In this document: positions 36,481-47,341 of the stretch, one piece after another | How the letters are laid out: each line of letters starts with the position of its first letter | Numbering within the stretch: the first letter of the stretch is position 1 | Assembly (NCBI RefSeq): GCF_958295425.1 | Contig: NC_081134.1 | Span: 3,335,840-3,399,839, forward strand | Origin: Solea solea | Lineage: Eukaryota > Chordata > Actinopteri > Pleuronectiformes > Soleidae | DNA length: 64,000 bases | Reading direction: 5' to 3' | Position numbers and translations under genes: made by a program | The notes under the pieces: model-generated | Seen by the model: the letters and a program-made list of their open reading frames with translations, nothing else | Told to the model about the DNA's origin: nothing | Databases searched by the model: none

Positions 36481-36620
36481 TGAGCCTGAGCCGAGCATGC
36501 CTATTGGTAGGCAGAGACGCGCTGGTTGCTGGCTGCCTGGACTGGGTTTTCCTCACTACAGCTGAGGCGGGGTGGGCTCCTCTCCTCCTCACATGCAGCC
36601 AGAAGCCATACACACTCAGA
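36480..36620 (-). promoter_or_regulatory. putative jcad promoter
   Basis: CCAAT box on the minus strand (ATTGG at 36503-36507) in locally CpG-containing DNA directly upstream of the untranslated exon. No TATA box was seen. The assignment is positional. Confidence 0.4.
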
Positions 36621-36725
36621 GAGAGGGGGAGTGGGAGAGAGAGAGGGATGTCAAAATGGTTTCTTCCAAACTGTTTCTCATAACTTTTCCCTTTTTTTCT
36701 CTCATAGCAACAGTCCCCCCTCTCC

Positions 36726-36726
<1 letters not shown>

Positions 36727-36767
<41 letters not shown>

Positions 36768-36772
36768 CTCTC
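36727..36772. repeat. (CT)n-(CA)n-(CT)n compound microsatellite
   Basis: CT run, then CA run, then CT run, upstream of the jcad promoter. Confidence 0.95.
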
Positions 36773-37639
36773 TTTTCTTTCAATCTGGGATATTGACTTG
36801 AATGATAAGTGCAGCACATGTGGTGCAGGTAGGTCTTTGTATCTCCTGCATAAGATGATAATGCACTTGAAATAAGAAAGAATTCTTTAAAAAAAAAAAA
36901 AAAATTCTTGAAAAAATGACTTTCTGTTGGGAAAAGTTGGTTTATCAATGAAGTAAATGCAAAAGAAAAAAAGTGCCATAGAAAGAAATAAAAGAGGACA
37001 CACCAGCTCCTTCTTCATCGAACCCTAGTTCACTTGCTCAGAAAGTCCAGTTTCACTCTGTCCACGCTGGTCAGCCTAAAAACGTAGGTCTCGATTCGCT
37101 GTGAGCGAGTTTTCTTGTTCATTGTTTGAGGGAAATACGTTATTGAAAAGGTTCGGTTTGTTTCACTAAAGTGCGAAAGTGTGAAAGCAACCCCCAATTG
37201 AACCAAGTCCCCAATCGTACCGAGTCTAGCCGACTATTAGCTGTGAAAACGACCTGAGGGTCTGACTTCCTGTTTATGTGCGGCACTACAGGTATGATGT
37301 TCAAAACCAAAACCGTCTCGTCTTATTTTGACTTGTGCAACAGTGAATATTCACTCCATGTTCCACATTTCACATTACACTATGTGAGTTGGAGCATGGA
37401 TACCTGACCTGAGCCCGTCAAGACCTGGCAGCACCCATTGGATCACGCAAGAATCCAGAAGTGATTGTTAGGCCTTGGGTCAATTTACATTTGTGATTTC
37501 AAGTTCAATTTGAGTGAAACATAAGTTTCATAGTAAAATAGGGTGAATTTAAATGGATTTATTGAAATGAACTGTGTAAACATTTAATAGATAAGTGATT
37601 TCTCCACAGTCAGAGTGAGTTTTGGCTTTAACTGTTTCA

Positions 37640-37920
37640 GAAACTGAGTATTTCCGTGTCTGAAATACTCAGATACTTACATTTCCATATTTTCCATTCT
37701 GATGCTTGGCTTGAACTTCAGCAGGTCATTTTGACTAGGTTGTCTTGGGGACAAGGTAATCTTGACCAGGCAGTCTTGACTAGGTAGTTTTGGACTAGGT
37801 AGTCTTGACTAGGTAGTCTTGACCAGGTTGTCTTGACTAGGTCGTCTTGACCAAGTCCTCTTGACCAGGTAGTCTTGACTAGGTAGTTTTGGACTAGGTA
37901 GTCTTGACCAGGTTGTCTGG
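37640..37920 (+). repeat. 14-bp minisatellite block, copy 1, with its duplicated flank
   Basis: The flank (TGAAATACTCAGATACTTAC ... GGCTTGAACTTCAGCAGGTC) is followed from about 37722 by about fourteen 14-15 bp units of the form GTCTTGACTAGGTA / GTCTTGACCAGGTT / GTTTTGGACTAGGTA. The open frame across it on the minus strand is a by-product of the repeat. Confidence 0.85.
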
Positions 37921-38620
37921 CAAAAAATACAAAATGCATGTCAGGTTTCGGGTCGGGCTCAGTCCATATTCTCTCAGGCTCGGTCAGGTTTGAACAGGTA
38001 AATAAAAGGTACCAAATGAATAAATAAAGACTTGCAAAAACCAGTCAGGGAGCACAGACCTTGGCCAAGGCTTGCTCACTTTGCCACAGTTTGGCAGGGT
38101 AAACAATTGGTTTATAAAATCTGAATGCATATCCTCACCACCTAAATCAAGATTTGTTTCCCTGGAGCCATAACCTTAAATCCCAGCAAATTTCATCACG
38201 CTCCACTCCTTACTTTTCGATTTATGCTGCTCACAAACGAATGAATGTGGGCAAAAACATAACCCCGGTCAGCCGCTGTTTGTGCTGCATTACTCGGCCA
38301 TTTTTTGATGCATCTCTTCCTTCATAAGTTCTAGACGTGCATTATGGCAGCAAGAAGAACCGCGCCCTTGGTGATGTTGATGACTCGTCACTGTGTGTGT
38401 GCGTGTGTGAGTGTGTCCCCCTCCGATCCAATGCCAAGACAGCTTGGCTAATTAAATGTGCTGGGCTCAGACCTTCCTGTGCCAACTGTGACATGCTGCA
38501 CTCTGAGGGATCCTTCATTCAGAGGAGGGACTGGTTAACATGCACATCCCAGACATCCACTCACTGAGGAGCAAGTGTTGTAGAGGCTGGACTCGGGTTG
38601 GTCTGACAAAAGCCCTTATG

Positions 38621-38780
38621 TGTGGGGTTTGCATGTTCTCCCTGTGAGATAAGAGGTTTTCTCCAGGTTCTCCAGTCTCTTTCTCCCACAGACCAAAGAC
38701 GACTTTCAACTTGTTGAATTGTAACCACTGATAACACATACATAATCCAATGTGTGCAGGAAAAGGATAGGATCCACCAT
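38621..38780 (+). mobile_element. SINE-like fragment
   Basis: GGGTTTGCATGTTCTCCCTG, CAGGTTCTCCAGTCTCTTTC and CCACAGACCAAAGACGACTT match the family of 13376-14056. Confidence 0.55.
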
Positions 38781-39214
38781 GGATGACATTGACTTTCAAT
38801 GTCTTTTCATTAACCCATTAATACTTCCAAACAGAAAAACTAGGTCAATCATTTATAAGTCTCTACTTATTATCAATTGTTTTAACACATATCTATTTTC
38901 TTAAATGTTTGCACCATATTTTCAATGAATCAATTAAATTACTAAAAGATAAAAAATTACCATTTTAATTGATGTGACTGGACTTAAACAGAGCCTGAAA
39001 ATCATTTCTGGATTTTTGTCCAAATTTGACCTGAAGAGGTCCCGATGGGCTCTGATTGGGTATCCATGCTCTAGTTCAGATCTGAAGGTTCCCAATCTGT
39101 CCAGAATGTGTCCTCGGAACTACAGCTCACTAGACATTTTCTCTTTTTTGGACCCTTCTCTGTAAACACTAGAGTTGGTGGGTGGTGCATGAAAAATCTC
39201 AGTTGATGAGCAGT

Positions 39215-39665
39215 TTCTGAAATACTCAGATACTTACATTTCCATCTTTCCATTCTGATGCTTGGCTTGAACTTCAGCAGGTCATCTTGACTAGGTTGTC
39301 TTGGGGACAAGGTAATCTTGACCAGGCAGTCTTGACTAGGTAGTTTTGGACTAGGTAGTCTTGACAAGGTAGTCTTAACTAGGTAGTCTTGACCAGGTTG
39401 TCTTGACTAGGTCGTCTTGACCAAGTCCTCTTGACCAGGTAGTCTTGACTAGGTAGTTTTGGACTAGGTAGTCTTGACTAGGTAGTCTTGACCAGGTTGT
39501 CTTGACCAAGTCCTCTTGACTAGGTAGTCTTGACCAGGTAGTCTTGACTAGGTAGTTTTGGATTAGGTATTCTTGACAAAGCAGTCTTTACAAGGTAGTC
39601 TTGACTAGGTCGTTTTGACCAGGTTATCTTGACCAGGTAGTCTTGACAAGGTGGTCTTGATCAGG
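39215..39665 (+). repeat. 14-bp minisatellite block, copy 2, longer
   Basis: Same flank (CTGAAATACTCAGATACTTA ... GGCTTGAACTTCAGCAGGTC) and the same opening series of units as copy 1, so the two blocks share a duplication event. This array is about twice as long (roughly 27 units), with units ending AGGTA, AGGTT, AGGTC or AAGTC. Confidence 0.85.
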
Positions 39666-40779
39666 TCTACATACCTAAATGCACTGAGTTGCTGCCATGA
39701 GATTGGCCAATACTATAAGTGGCTCATGAGTAAAATACATCTTGGTTAACATAAATCAGTTGAGGATGGAAGCAGTGCTGTTCAAGTGAACCAGAGCAGC
39801 CAAAATGCCTCGACCCAGTACAAGTCTTATTCTAGGACACCTGGTTGTCAGACTGAAGATAAATGATGCACCTGGCTGTCACTGGCCTAAAGCTAACCTG
39901 AGTGCTGCTAACTGCAGCGGATTTGTCCACAGTTTCAACTCAAGGCTGAGTTTGCAAACCAATATTCAGCCACATCTGATGACCAGGCTGATAGAAGGTT
40001 CTGCATATCAGTGTCATCCATCAAACTCGGCATCATTTAATTTAATCCATTGTCTTCCCTGTAGTTTAAACCCATTTCCAGATACTTCTCTCAAGGAGAA
40101 GTGCACCATGTGTGGAAATGTTTGTATCTCAGTGCTGATCAAGTACAGAGCTGTCACGACCTCTGGACTCTGACTCCTAAATGACTCTTTTAGAGCTTTG
40201 AATTATTTAGATTTTAATTTCATTACTTTCATTATCCTGCTTGGAGTTATTGGTAAGGTCTTATTTTGATGTCCCAACCTTGTAACTGTACTCTCCTTGC
40301 TGTTTTATTTCCTCTATGTGCTTGTGATCTTCTTGACCAAGTGATTCGATACGATCCTTGTGCGTCCATATTGACTTTGTCTAGTCGTGGATTTCTATAG
40401 TTACAGGCCACACCCTGGGAAAAAACAAGTAGTAAACAAAACAAACAATGAAATCTTTCTTCTGATTTTTAAACGACTGTCTTCTACGGTGCCAATCTTT
40501 TAACACGCTTCCAATTAACTTCCATCTCTCAGGATCTACGTTACATTTGTTGTCTTTTGAGTCACACTGCAAGTTCACGCAGAAGACACTTTGAAATCCT
40601 ATCTGAGCGACAGAGACGTTCAGATTGTATGTGGTTTGAATCTGCTTTGGAAAAATCCAATCTTATGTGTTTTTAGCTGTCAAACAGAATCAAGTCACAT
40701 ACAATCTGGATATGCTAAAAAATCAGATTTGGGCTGCAGTCTAAACAAGGCCTTTCCTCTTTCTCGAATCAATATCACC

Positions 40780-41210
40780 TGTGTTCCATGAGTTTCACTT
40801 CCACTCCACCCACAGTGATTGTTTGCCACTCCCTGATTGCTTCCACCTGGTTCTCATTATCAGCTCACAGTATTTAGTCTCAGCAACCTTCCTAATGTCC
40901 AGTGCCTTCTGTTTACGTTCTTCAGTGTGTATGACTGTTGTTAGTTTGTTAGTCTATGTTGGAGGTGTTCAATCCAAATGGACGAGAACCTGGTTTCCAA
41001 TGAAGCAGCAAGTGTGTGGATACAGGAGGAAGAGGAAGAGGAGGGGCAGTGGTGAAACAGAGTATGGAGAGAAGAGGCTGGATCCTTGCAGCTATGGTGG
41101 ACTCTATACCATTCACGGTCAGACTGCCTGTATTTGTCTTTCTTGATTGAAGATAAACCTTTAAAGTGTTTTGTATTGCTGGTGGTTTGTTGTGGCTCGG
41201 TTTTCCCTGA
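40780..41210 (+). mobile_element. LTR-related fragment
   Basis: CTCCCTGATTGCTTCCACCT and the text that follows resemble the middle of the LTR-like element at 3336-3829. GATAAACCTTTAAAGTG near 41150 is where a polyadenylation region would fall. Diverged; limits are uncertain and no retroviral coding sequence is visible. Confidence 0.35.
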
Positions 41211-42212
41211 GGCCTGGATGTAACTGAGTGAATTTATTTTGTGAATTACAAAGTACAAATATAAATGTACTCCAGCCATCTTCAACTGATTGTCAGCAGG
41301 TGTCAACATAATCCAAATTTCATACAACATCCAGGCACCAGAAATAAGATCTGTCTCTAATGCATGTGGGAAATTTACTCTTGGTCAGAACCTCAGACAG
41401 GATGTGGTCTTGAGATGTATTTAGTAATAGTGTGTTGTGCTTCTTTTCAGAACAGCTGTTACTAAGGGGGTGAATAGCTAACTTTAGATGGAGATCATTA
41501 CACGTGCACGAGGTGTTGATGTGTGTTTTGTCACATCCATGATGCAGCAGGAGGAAAGATCTGACAGAGTTGAGTGAGGTTTGATTAACGTCTGTGGATT
41601 TAGAGCACCGTCGTTTGGCCTTCCACTTCCCATAATATGGAAATAGAGTCAATTCAAAGCAGCAAGAAAAAGAATAATCAGTGCAGTACAGCTGTACTAT
41701 TTTTCATGCACCCGACATCACCAGCGTGAGGTCATTTCCAAACCTGAATTTGAACACAATTAAAGTTAATTTCAGTCGGGCAGTTCTGCACGTGAGCTTT
41801 ACTGCATAAGGACATAATATATGATAAAGTTATTATCATTCTTTTCAGATTAGTGAGAGCTAACGTCCCAGACTGCTTCACAGAAACTACCGTGTGACCG
41901 ATACTTTGAAGCTTCGTATAACAGAAGACGCCGTATGTTATGATTTTAGTCACTACAGTCGCATCACAACTCAACAATAGCCTTTAATTTATACAGTGCT
42001 GTGCAAAAGTCATATTTGTTGTTTTAGCAATGCTTAAATGACCATATAGTATAATACAGTATGAAATGTTATAAACCTGCTGTCTCTACCTCACCTCACT
42101 GTGTCCCCCATTTTTTATTTCACCCCAACCGGTCGAGGCAGATGCTGCCTATTTTGAGTCTGGTTTTATCAGAGATTTCTCATTGTGTGAACTGTTGCTC
42201 TTCTCTATAACA

Positions 42213-42345
42213 GTGGTCTCAAACTCGCGGCCTGCGGCCCACATGTGGCCGCCCAGTTGATTTCATGTGCCCCCTCCAAACGATATCAAGTTACGAGTCA
42301 TTTCTGTGTTGTTTTTATGTACTAATTAGTTAAATAAGTTTTGTA
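42213..42345 (+). mobile_element. terminal fragment of another hAT-like repeat
   Basis: CAGTGGTCTCAAACTCGCGG followed by CCTGCGGCCCACATGTGGCC, a common fish hAT-type terminus. The other end was not located. Confidence 0.5.
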
Positions 42346-43347
42346 ATTATTCAATCCAATTGTATTTTTAAAGAACAACTAGAATAATAGATAAAAAGAG
42401 AGGCAATAAAATACGTAGAAAAGGAATAAAAATAGCAAATTTTTTAATCAAATTTTGATGATATTATAAGGTTTCTGCCTTACAATGTACAATACCTTGA
42501 CATAATGTATGTTGTGATTATGTACGTTATCTTGAATTTAATTGAACCCTATTTAATGTTATGAAAAAGTGAAAAAGGTCTGTTACACCAAGTTTATTCA
42601 AGACATAGTTGAGCTTTGAGTTAAACTCTAAACTTAATGCTCTATATAAGACCGACTTTCATTCACATCATTCAAATCCAAACGCCAATGATCACAGAAT
42701 TTGACTGACATAAAAACAACAAAGCTGGTGGTGCCCTGATGCTTTTGCACTGTACTGTATTCCATCAGTTTTTCCTCCATTTCTTCTTTTCTTTTTTTAG
42801 ATTGTCCCCCTCTCCTCTTAGTTCAATCACGACTAAAACCAAACTGTCATGGCGTCCTCAATCAAGAGGAGCATTGATTTCGGCTCAGTGGGGATCATGC
42901 AAAACAGCCTCTCATTAAAATCATTATTAGAACTCGGAAATGGCACGTCATGTGGTTCATCTCTGTGGCAAACTGAAATTCACTGGAAACTCCCAAACAA
43001 CACAGACATGGAAGTTGTCTTCTGGTTTGAAAGGATGGAAGTAGCAGTTAGCCACCAGGGGGCGACTGCAACAAGAAGACCCTTTGAATGGAAGTCTATG
43101 GAAAAATGTGTCTTACTTATTCCTCGGTTTATCAGTAAGCATTTTCCTTAGCAGTTAATGATCTCAATCACTAGTTTAAGGTCTTTTTCAATACAACATG
43201 GGTGGAGAAAAGTTATTGACAGCTGGTACCATCCCATAGGTGCCTAAGGACAGTGGTCTTCTGCATACAGTCGCTGTACTCATAAACTTTATATAAAAAT
43301 ACATGTCAGTTTTTGAAAGTGGAAATTCAAAGAAGTTACTAATGATG

Positions 43348-43700
43348 TCACAGGTGAGTATATGCTTCCAGTGTTTTGTGTAATTCTCGTAAAACTCTCG
43401 GCAGTGATGCTTTGCCACAAGCAGATACTGCAGCAGCAACTTGGGATGTAGAGACTGTGAGATTGTGGAACCCCTTCCGTGTCTTCATCAGGTATCTCAG
43501 TGTCCCGGGTGTTTCGCCCGTGAACCGGAACACCTCACCTCACAAAGACCAGGTCAGCCTTCACCTGCGGAAGGATTCCAACTGACAGCCACAACCACGG
43601 GACTCCATTTGCGTCGAACAACGGCACTTTATTCACACACTGCATAAAACTGCTCAATACACAGCCTCTCTTATTATTGTGCGGCTCTCACAATAAGAGG
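43348..43700 (-). mobile_element. possible LTR retroelement fragment
   Basis: On the minus strand, AATAAAGTGCCGTTGTTCGA near 43630 is followed by GTGGTTGTGGCTGTCAG, which looks like the 3' part of an LTR. About 90 bases further a 61-codon open frame starts (43533-43348). No motif identifies it. Weak. Confidence 0.25.
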
Positions 43701-43853
43701 AATAACTCAATATATGCAGAGTGACAGAGATATTGTCTCAATAAAAACTAAAACATTTGCACAAAGCAAGCCGATCCACTGTTCTATGTTGATAAGAACA
43801 TTAAAATAATGGGACAAAAAGAAATCAAGGGACATTTAGAATAGATAAAAAAT

Positions 43854-43928
43854 GTGCAATTAATCGCAAGTTAACTATGACATTAATGTGATTAATCGCG
43901 ATTAGATATTTTAATCGTTTGACAGCAA
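43854..43928 (+). repeat. ATTAATCGCGATT-type short repeat
   Basis: TGCAATTAATCGCAAGTTAA ... GTGATTAATCGCGATTAGAT, a dispersed fish repeat fragment distinct from the TAGAGCTG MITE. Confidence 0.45.
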
Positions 43929-45288
43929 TACCACAAACCTATGACTCACTGAATGACTTATTTCAACTCTGCAGCTCGTAGTTCTGTGTGGTTAAATTCA
44001 TGATTTTTAAATAAAATGAAACCGTGTCGATATCTTTTCACCACTTACTTTTTTTCAATGTCACGGCCGTTTGTTGTTTTCCAACCGAAGGTCACTGCTG
44101 TGCATCATCATCATCATCATCACCACCACCATCACCACTTCTTACGCATCAAACATCAAACTCAAATGTCTCTCCCTCCCTGACAATCCTCATAAAGTCC
44201 CTCATCAGTCGTGTGAGGCCAGTTCAAACGCACATGAACACACTCCCAACACGCACACACACACACGCACACAAACACACACTCTGCCCTTTCCCTGTCC
44301 CCAGCCCTGGTTGCCTAGGAGACAGCTGAGCCGGGACCCCATCTCATTACACACAGATTGGGGCTGTGTGACTGGCTGGAGGAGGGAGTGTGGGATCTTT
44401 ATCGCCATCTAGTAACCAAACTAGGGAAAGACAGCTCACTCTTTTTTTCTTTTTTTTTTTTTAAAGCCAAGATTCTGCCTAGTAACCCAATATGCTGACT
44501 TCTCCTGGCACAGAGATGCAGCCCTGCATTTCTAATGAGATACATCACATTATGAGACTGTTCATGTGACACAAGTGAAGTTTCATATGAGTTATTAGTC
44601 CAAATGTGAACTTACAGGTCGTATATTAATTCATTTTACAGTATGAGAGCAAAAAACAACAAAACGTGTGAAATGAATGCAGTAAGGTTATGGAAGTCGT
44701 GGCTTTACTTATTCATCAATAGATGAATCACACAAACGGGTTTCTTCCTGATAGATTGATTGAACTAACACAAGTACTTGAGGCTTCAAAGTACTGTTCA
44801 AAATGCATAACTTTATTGCATCTTTTTTTTTACTCTACTATTTAAAGTAGTAACTTTTTCAGCTTCAGGTTTACAGTATGTAACAGTATACGGAGACCAT
44901 GGTTAAGTAGAAGGGGATTGGGTGCCTTCTTTTGGACCTGCTCACTCGTAAAAAAAAAAATGATGTTGATCAAAATAATTACATTTACCATATCCCATTA
45001 ACATATCAACACAACATAGTATAATCATAAAAATCTGAAAAACAAATTAGATTTTGTGAGGTGTATTTTAATATCTCTTAATATACAGTAAGTTTAGATT
45101 AATTTTTTACATATAAAAATCTGTATATCACTTTGGGAAGCTGCTGGCGTAGTATTTCAAGAGGAGGACTCATTAAATGTACTTTTAATATAGTTTTTAT
45201 TTTACATTATGGCTTTTTCATCCCAGGAGTAGTTTTTTTCTTTAAATATAGCTATAAATTCACCTGCAGTATGTGTACACTCTGGATA

Positions 45289-45440
45289 GCAGCAAAAGTC
45301 AAAGGGAAGGTCTACAAGACTGTAGTGAGACCAAGTATGATGTATGACTCGGAGGCAGAGGCTGGAGCTGGACGTGGCAGAGCTGAAGATGCTGAGATTG
45401 TCTTTGGGAGTGACCAGGATGGACTGGATGAGAGATGAGC
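45289..45440 (+). pseudogene. RTE-type LINE ORF2 tail, decayed
   Basis: The frame VYKTVVRPSMMYDSEAEA is followed, after frame damage, by nucleotide text ATGCTGAGATTGTCTTTGGG. This matches the same part of the intact copy at 47906-48345. An older copy of the same family. Confidence 0.65.
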
Positions 45441-45643
45441 TTATGTGAGGGAATTCTCAGGTTGAAATTTAATATAATGGCTTTTGTATATAATGGTCAT
45501 TTTAGTGATGTATTTCAAGAATACCACACACCAAGACACTTTGCTCTGGAATATACTATAGTTTATTAATTCTAGTCAATTTATTATAATAAATATTAAA
45601 AACATCAAGTAAAAATGGCCACATATTATATAATTATATATAT

Positions 45644-45647
<4 letters not shown>

Positions 45648-45676
<29 letters not shown>
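45648..45676. repeat. (TG)n microsatellite
   Basis: TG array inside a longer TA/TG stretch. Confidence 0.95.
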
Positions 45677-45681
<5 letters not shown>

Positions 45682-45887
45682 CAGCAGCAGAAGCGAGAGT
45701 TTGAGCAGGACGCTGTTGTGCTTTTCATTTCTATTTGGCCGGGGACAAAAGTGAGATAATCCTTGTGCTACACACGCATCGTACATGAGACACAGCCACA
45801 TACACACTCACATGATAACCTGCCTCTGCGTTAAAGGTTCCACACAGATATTCTATAATGTGCTGAGTGCAACCTGGTGTCAGCTAT

Positions 45888-45922
45888 ATATATCTATATA
45901 TATATATATATGTATGTATACA

Positions 45923-45953
<31 letters not shown>
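45888..45953. repeat. (TA)n-rich microsatellite
   Basis: Alternating TA with TATG interruptions. Confidence 0.9.
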
Positions 45954-46899
45954 GTTTCATTAGTGTGTTTTATTTAACAAACATTATACTCCTGAAGATA
46001 ACAAAACATTTTAAGTCAGGGCAGGAAAATGGCTTTGTTGTCCACAGGCTGTATTTCATTGGTTTGAGTCACATTTTCATCAGCAAAATAGTTTTTGTTC
46101 CTTTTTTTTTTAAATTTCAATGGTTTTGTGGCTCAATGTGAAGCAAAACATATGCACGTTTGAGCTGCTGTTACTTTCCTACCCTGTTAACACCTGAATG
46201 CTGAATAAATCTGAGGACAAACTTCAAATCTAGTTTCCTACGTTTTCAAATGAACTACCCATGCGTTTGTCTATTTTAACATTTAACTCGGCATAAACTA
46301 TTCCCCCCCTCCCCCCTCCCATCTTTTTGCCGAATGAGATTAACGAAACCTCTGACTGTTTAACATTCGGCCACGTGGTCCATAGATTATACCGCTGCTG
46401 ACCCCACCTGAAGCATAGTATTGTCGTTTTAAATGTAGATATAGGCAAGGGTGATAGGAGCTAACACGACAGACTGAAAAAGAGAAGCAAACATTCAGTA
46501 CGTTTAAGATCAACATAGAAATAAGAGACAAAAGAGGAATGAGAAAGAAATTCCCTCGTCTAGTAACGTAAGATGTGTGGGGCGTCGTTTGTAAAGTCAA
46601 TTTAACATTTGACTCCAAATGATGACAAAATAAAGGGTGTGCAAGTCCATGTAAGTCACTTCTGACCAGATTCACGGCAATATTTGCAAAGTTAAAAACA
46701 AATGAACACATCCTCTAAATCAAAATGACACTAAACGTTAAACTAAATTGGTTAAATCTAATTGTTAAATATGCTACGGGCCAGCCCACTCCAAGAACGT
46801 CCGCCACGCCCAACGTGACTCGAGTGGTGGGCATGACGTTGAGAATGAAACATTTAGATTTAGATTTTTAAATTTGCAAATATTCTTACATCATTTCTT

Positions 46900-46905
46900 T
46901 TTATT
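46900..46905 (-). terminator. candidate polyadenylation signal for kcnj9
   Basis: AATAAA on the minus strand about 170 bases past the stop codon. The short 3' UTR it implies is plausible but unproven. Confidence 0.4.
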
Positions 46906-47074
46906 ATCATCGTTTGGTTCAATTCAGCAAACGTTACAAGCGGCGCCCCCGTGAGGATATGGCCTATAACTGCAGAACCCGCAGAGTCCAATGCTCGTAC
47001 AAATTAAAGCTCTACAAACACTAACTGTGGCGTCGTGGTGATACACTGAAGGTCTTTGTAAACATTCTCTGTTC

Positions 47075-47341
47075 TCAGGCCTCTGATTCTGATTGGTTGG
47101 TGGCGACGCTGCCGTTTAACTCCCCCAGTCCCGTTTGCTCCTGAATGTCGGTCATCTCCCCGACGATGAACTTGGGCTCGCCTCCTTTGCTGTCGGCCGA
47201 GCCGCTGTCCGGCTGCTTGGCCGCCTGGTTGGTCAGCGTGGGCTCCTCGTCCAGCCTGCTGGAGATCGACCAGTAGAGGTGAGCGTCAAGTCTGGCGGCG
47301 GCCAATGAGAGCTCCCGCGCTGAGCAGGAGGGCGTATCCAC
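47075..47341 (-). CDS. kcnj9: kcnj9 coding exon 7 (C-terminal tail)
   Basis: The acceptor CCTTCCCCTCAG lies above 47341; the stop TGA is at 47075-47077. It encodes [25 protein letters not shown] and a polar tail ending NQSESEA. The tail is longer than mammalian GIRK3 and lacks a class I PDZ ligand. Confidence 0.93.
   Translation of the reverse strand: MDTPSCSARELSLAAARLDAHLYWSISSRLDEEPTLTNQAAKQPDSGSADSKGGEPKFIVGEMTDIQEQTGLGELNGSVATNQSESEA

Larger units (their letters stand above)
20525..36620 (-). other. jcad: jcad transcription unit (5' UTR exon to polyadenylation site)
   Basis: Inferred extent of the jcad gene. A CCAAT-containing promoter lies near 36.5 kb and an untranslated exon ends at 36402. 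Three coding exons follow, then a long 3' UTR to a poly(A) signal (AATAAA on the minus strand, 20549-20554). The ends are inference; the coding exons are well supported. Confidence 0.6.
37388..39083. repeat. diverged inverted repeat pair enclosing 1.5 kb
   Basis: The left arm (about 37388-37475) carries GAGCATGGATACC, GAGCCCGTC and AATCCAGAAGTGATT. The right arm (about 38990-39083), read on the minus strand, carries GAGCATGGATACC, GAGCCCATC and AATCCAGAAATGATT in the same order. Two copies of one old interspersed repeat in opposite orientation, or the ends of a decayed element. Confidence 0.6.
36621..46890. other. gene-free interval between jcad and kcnj9
   Basis: Ten kilobases of repeats and unique DNA with no convincing gene. 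It contains the minisatellite blocks (37722-37920, 39277-39665), a SINE-like fragment (38621-38780), LTR-related stretches (40780-41210, 43348-43700), a hAT-like end (from 42213), a gene-desert repeat with CCACCAGGGGGCGACTGC (about 42940-43130), an RTE remnant (45289-45440) and microsatellites. Confidence 0.6.

Noticed and set aside
36099..36817. ORFs around the jcad first exon, up to 200 codons on the minus strand
   Set aside because: They run through GA/CT and CA microsatellites and across the untranslated exon. There is no conserved sequence, and the true JCAD start is at 30933.
37718..37939. Minus-strand ORF with repeated VKTTWSRL-like residues
   Set aside because: It is the translation of the 14-bp minisatellite; the pattern comes from the DNA repeat, not from protein conservation.
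37725..39665. CRISPR-like appearance of regular short repeats
   Set aside because: The units are directly adjacent with no unique spacers, and the genome is eukaryotic. It is a minisatellite.
42849..43151. 100-codon plus-strand ORF
   Set aside because: It overlaps a dispersed fish repeat (CCACCAGGGGGCGACTGC and flanks). No protein family is evident.
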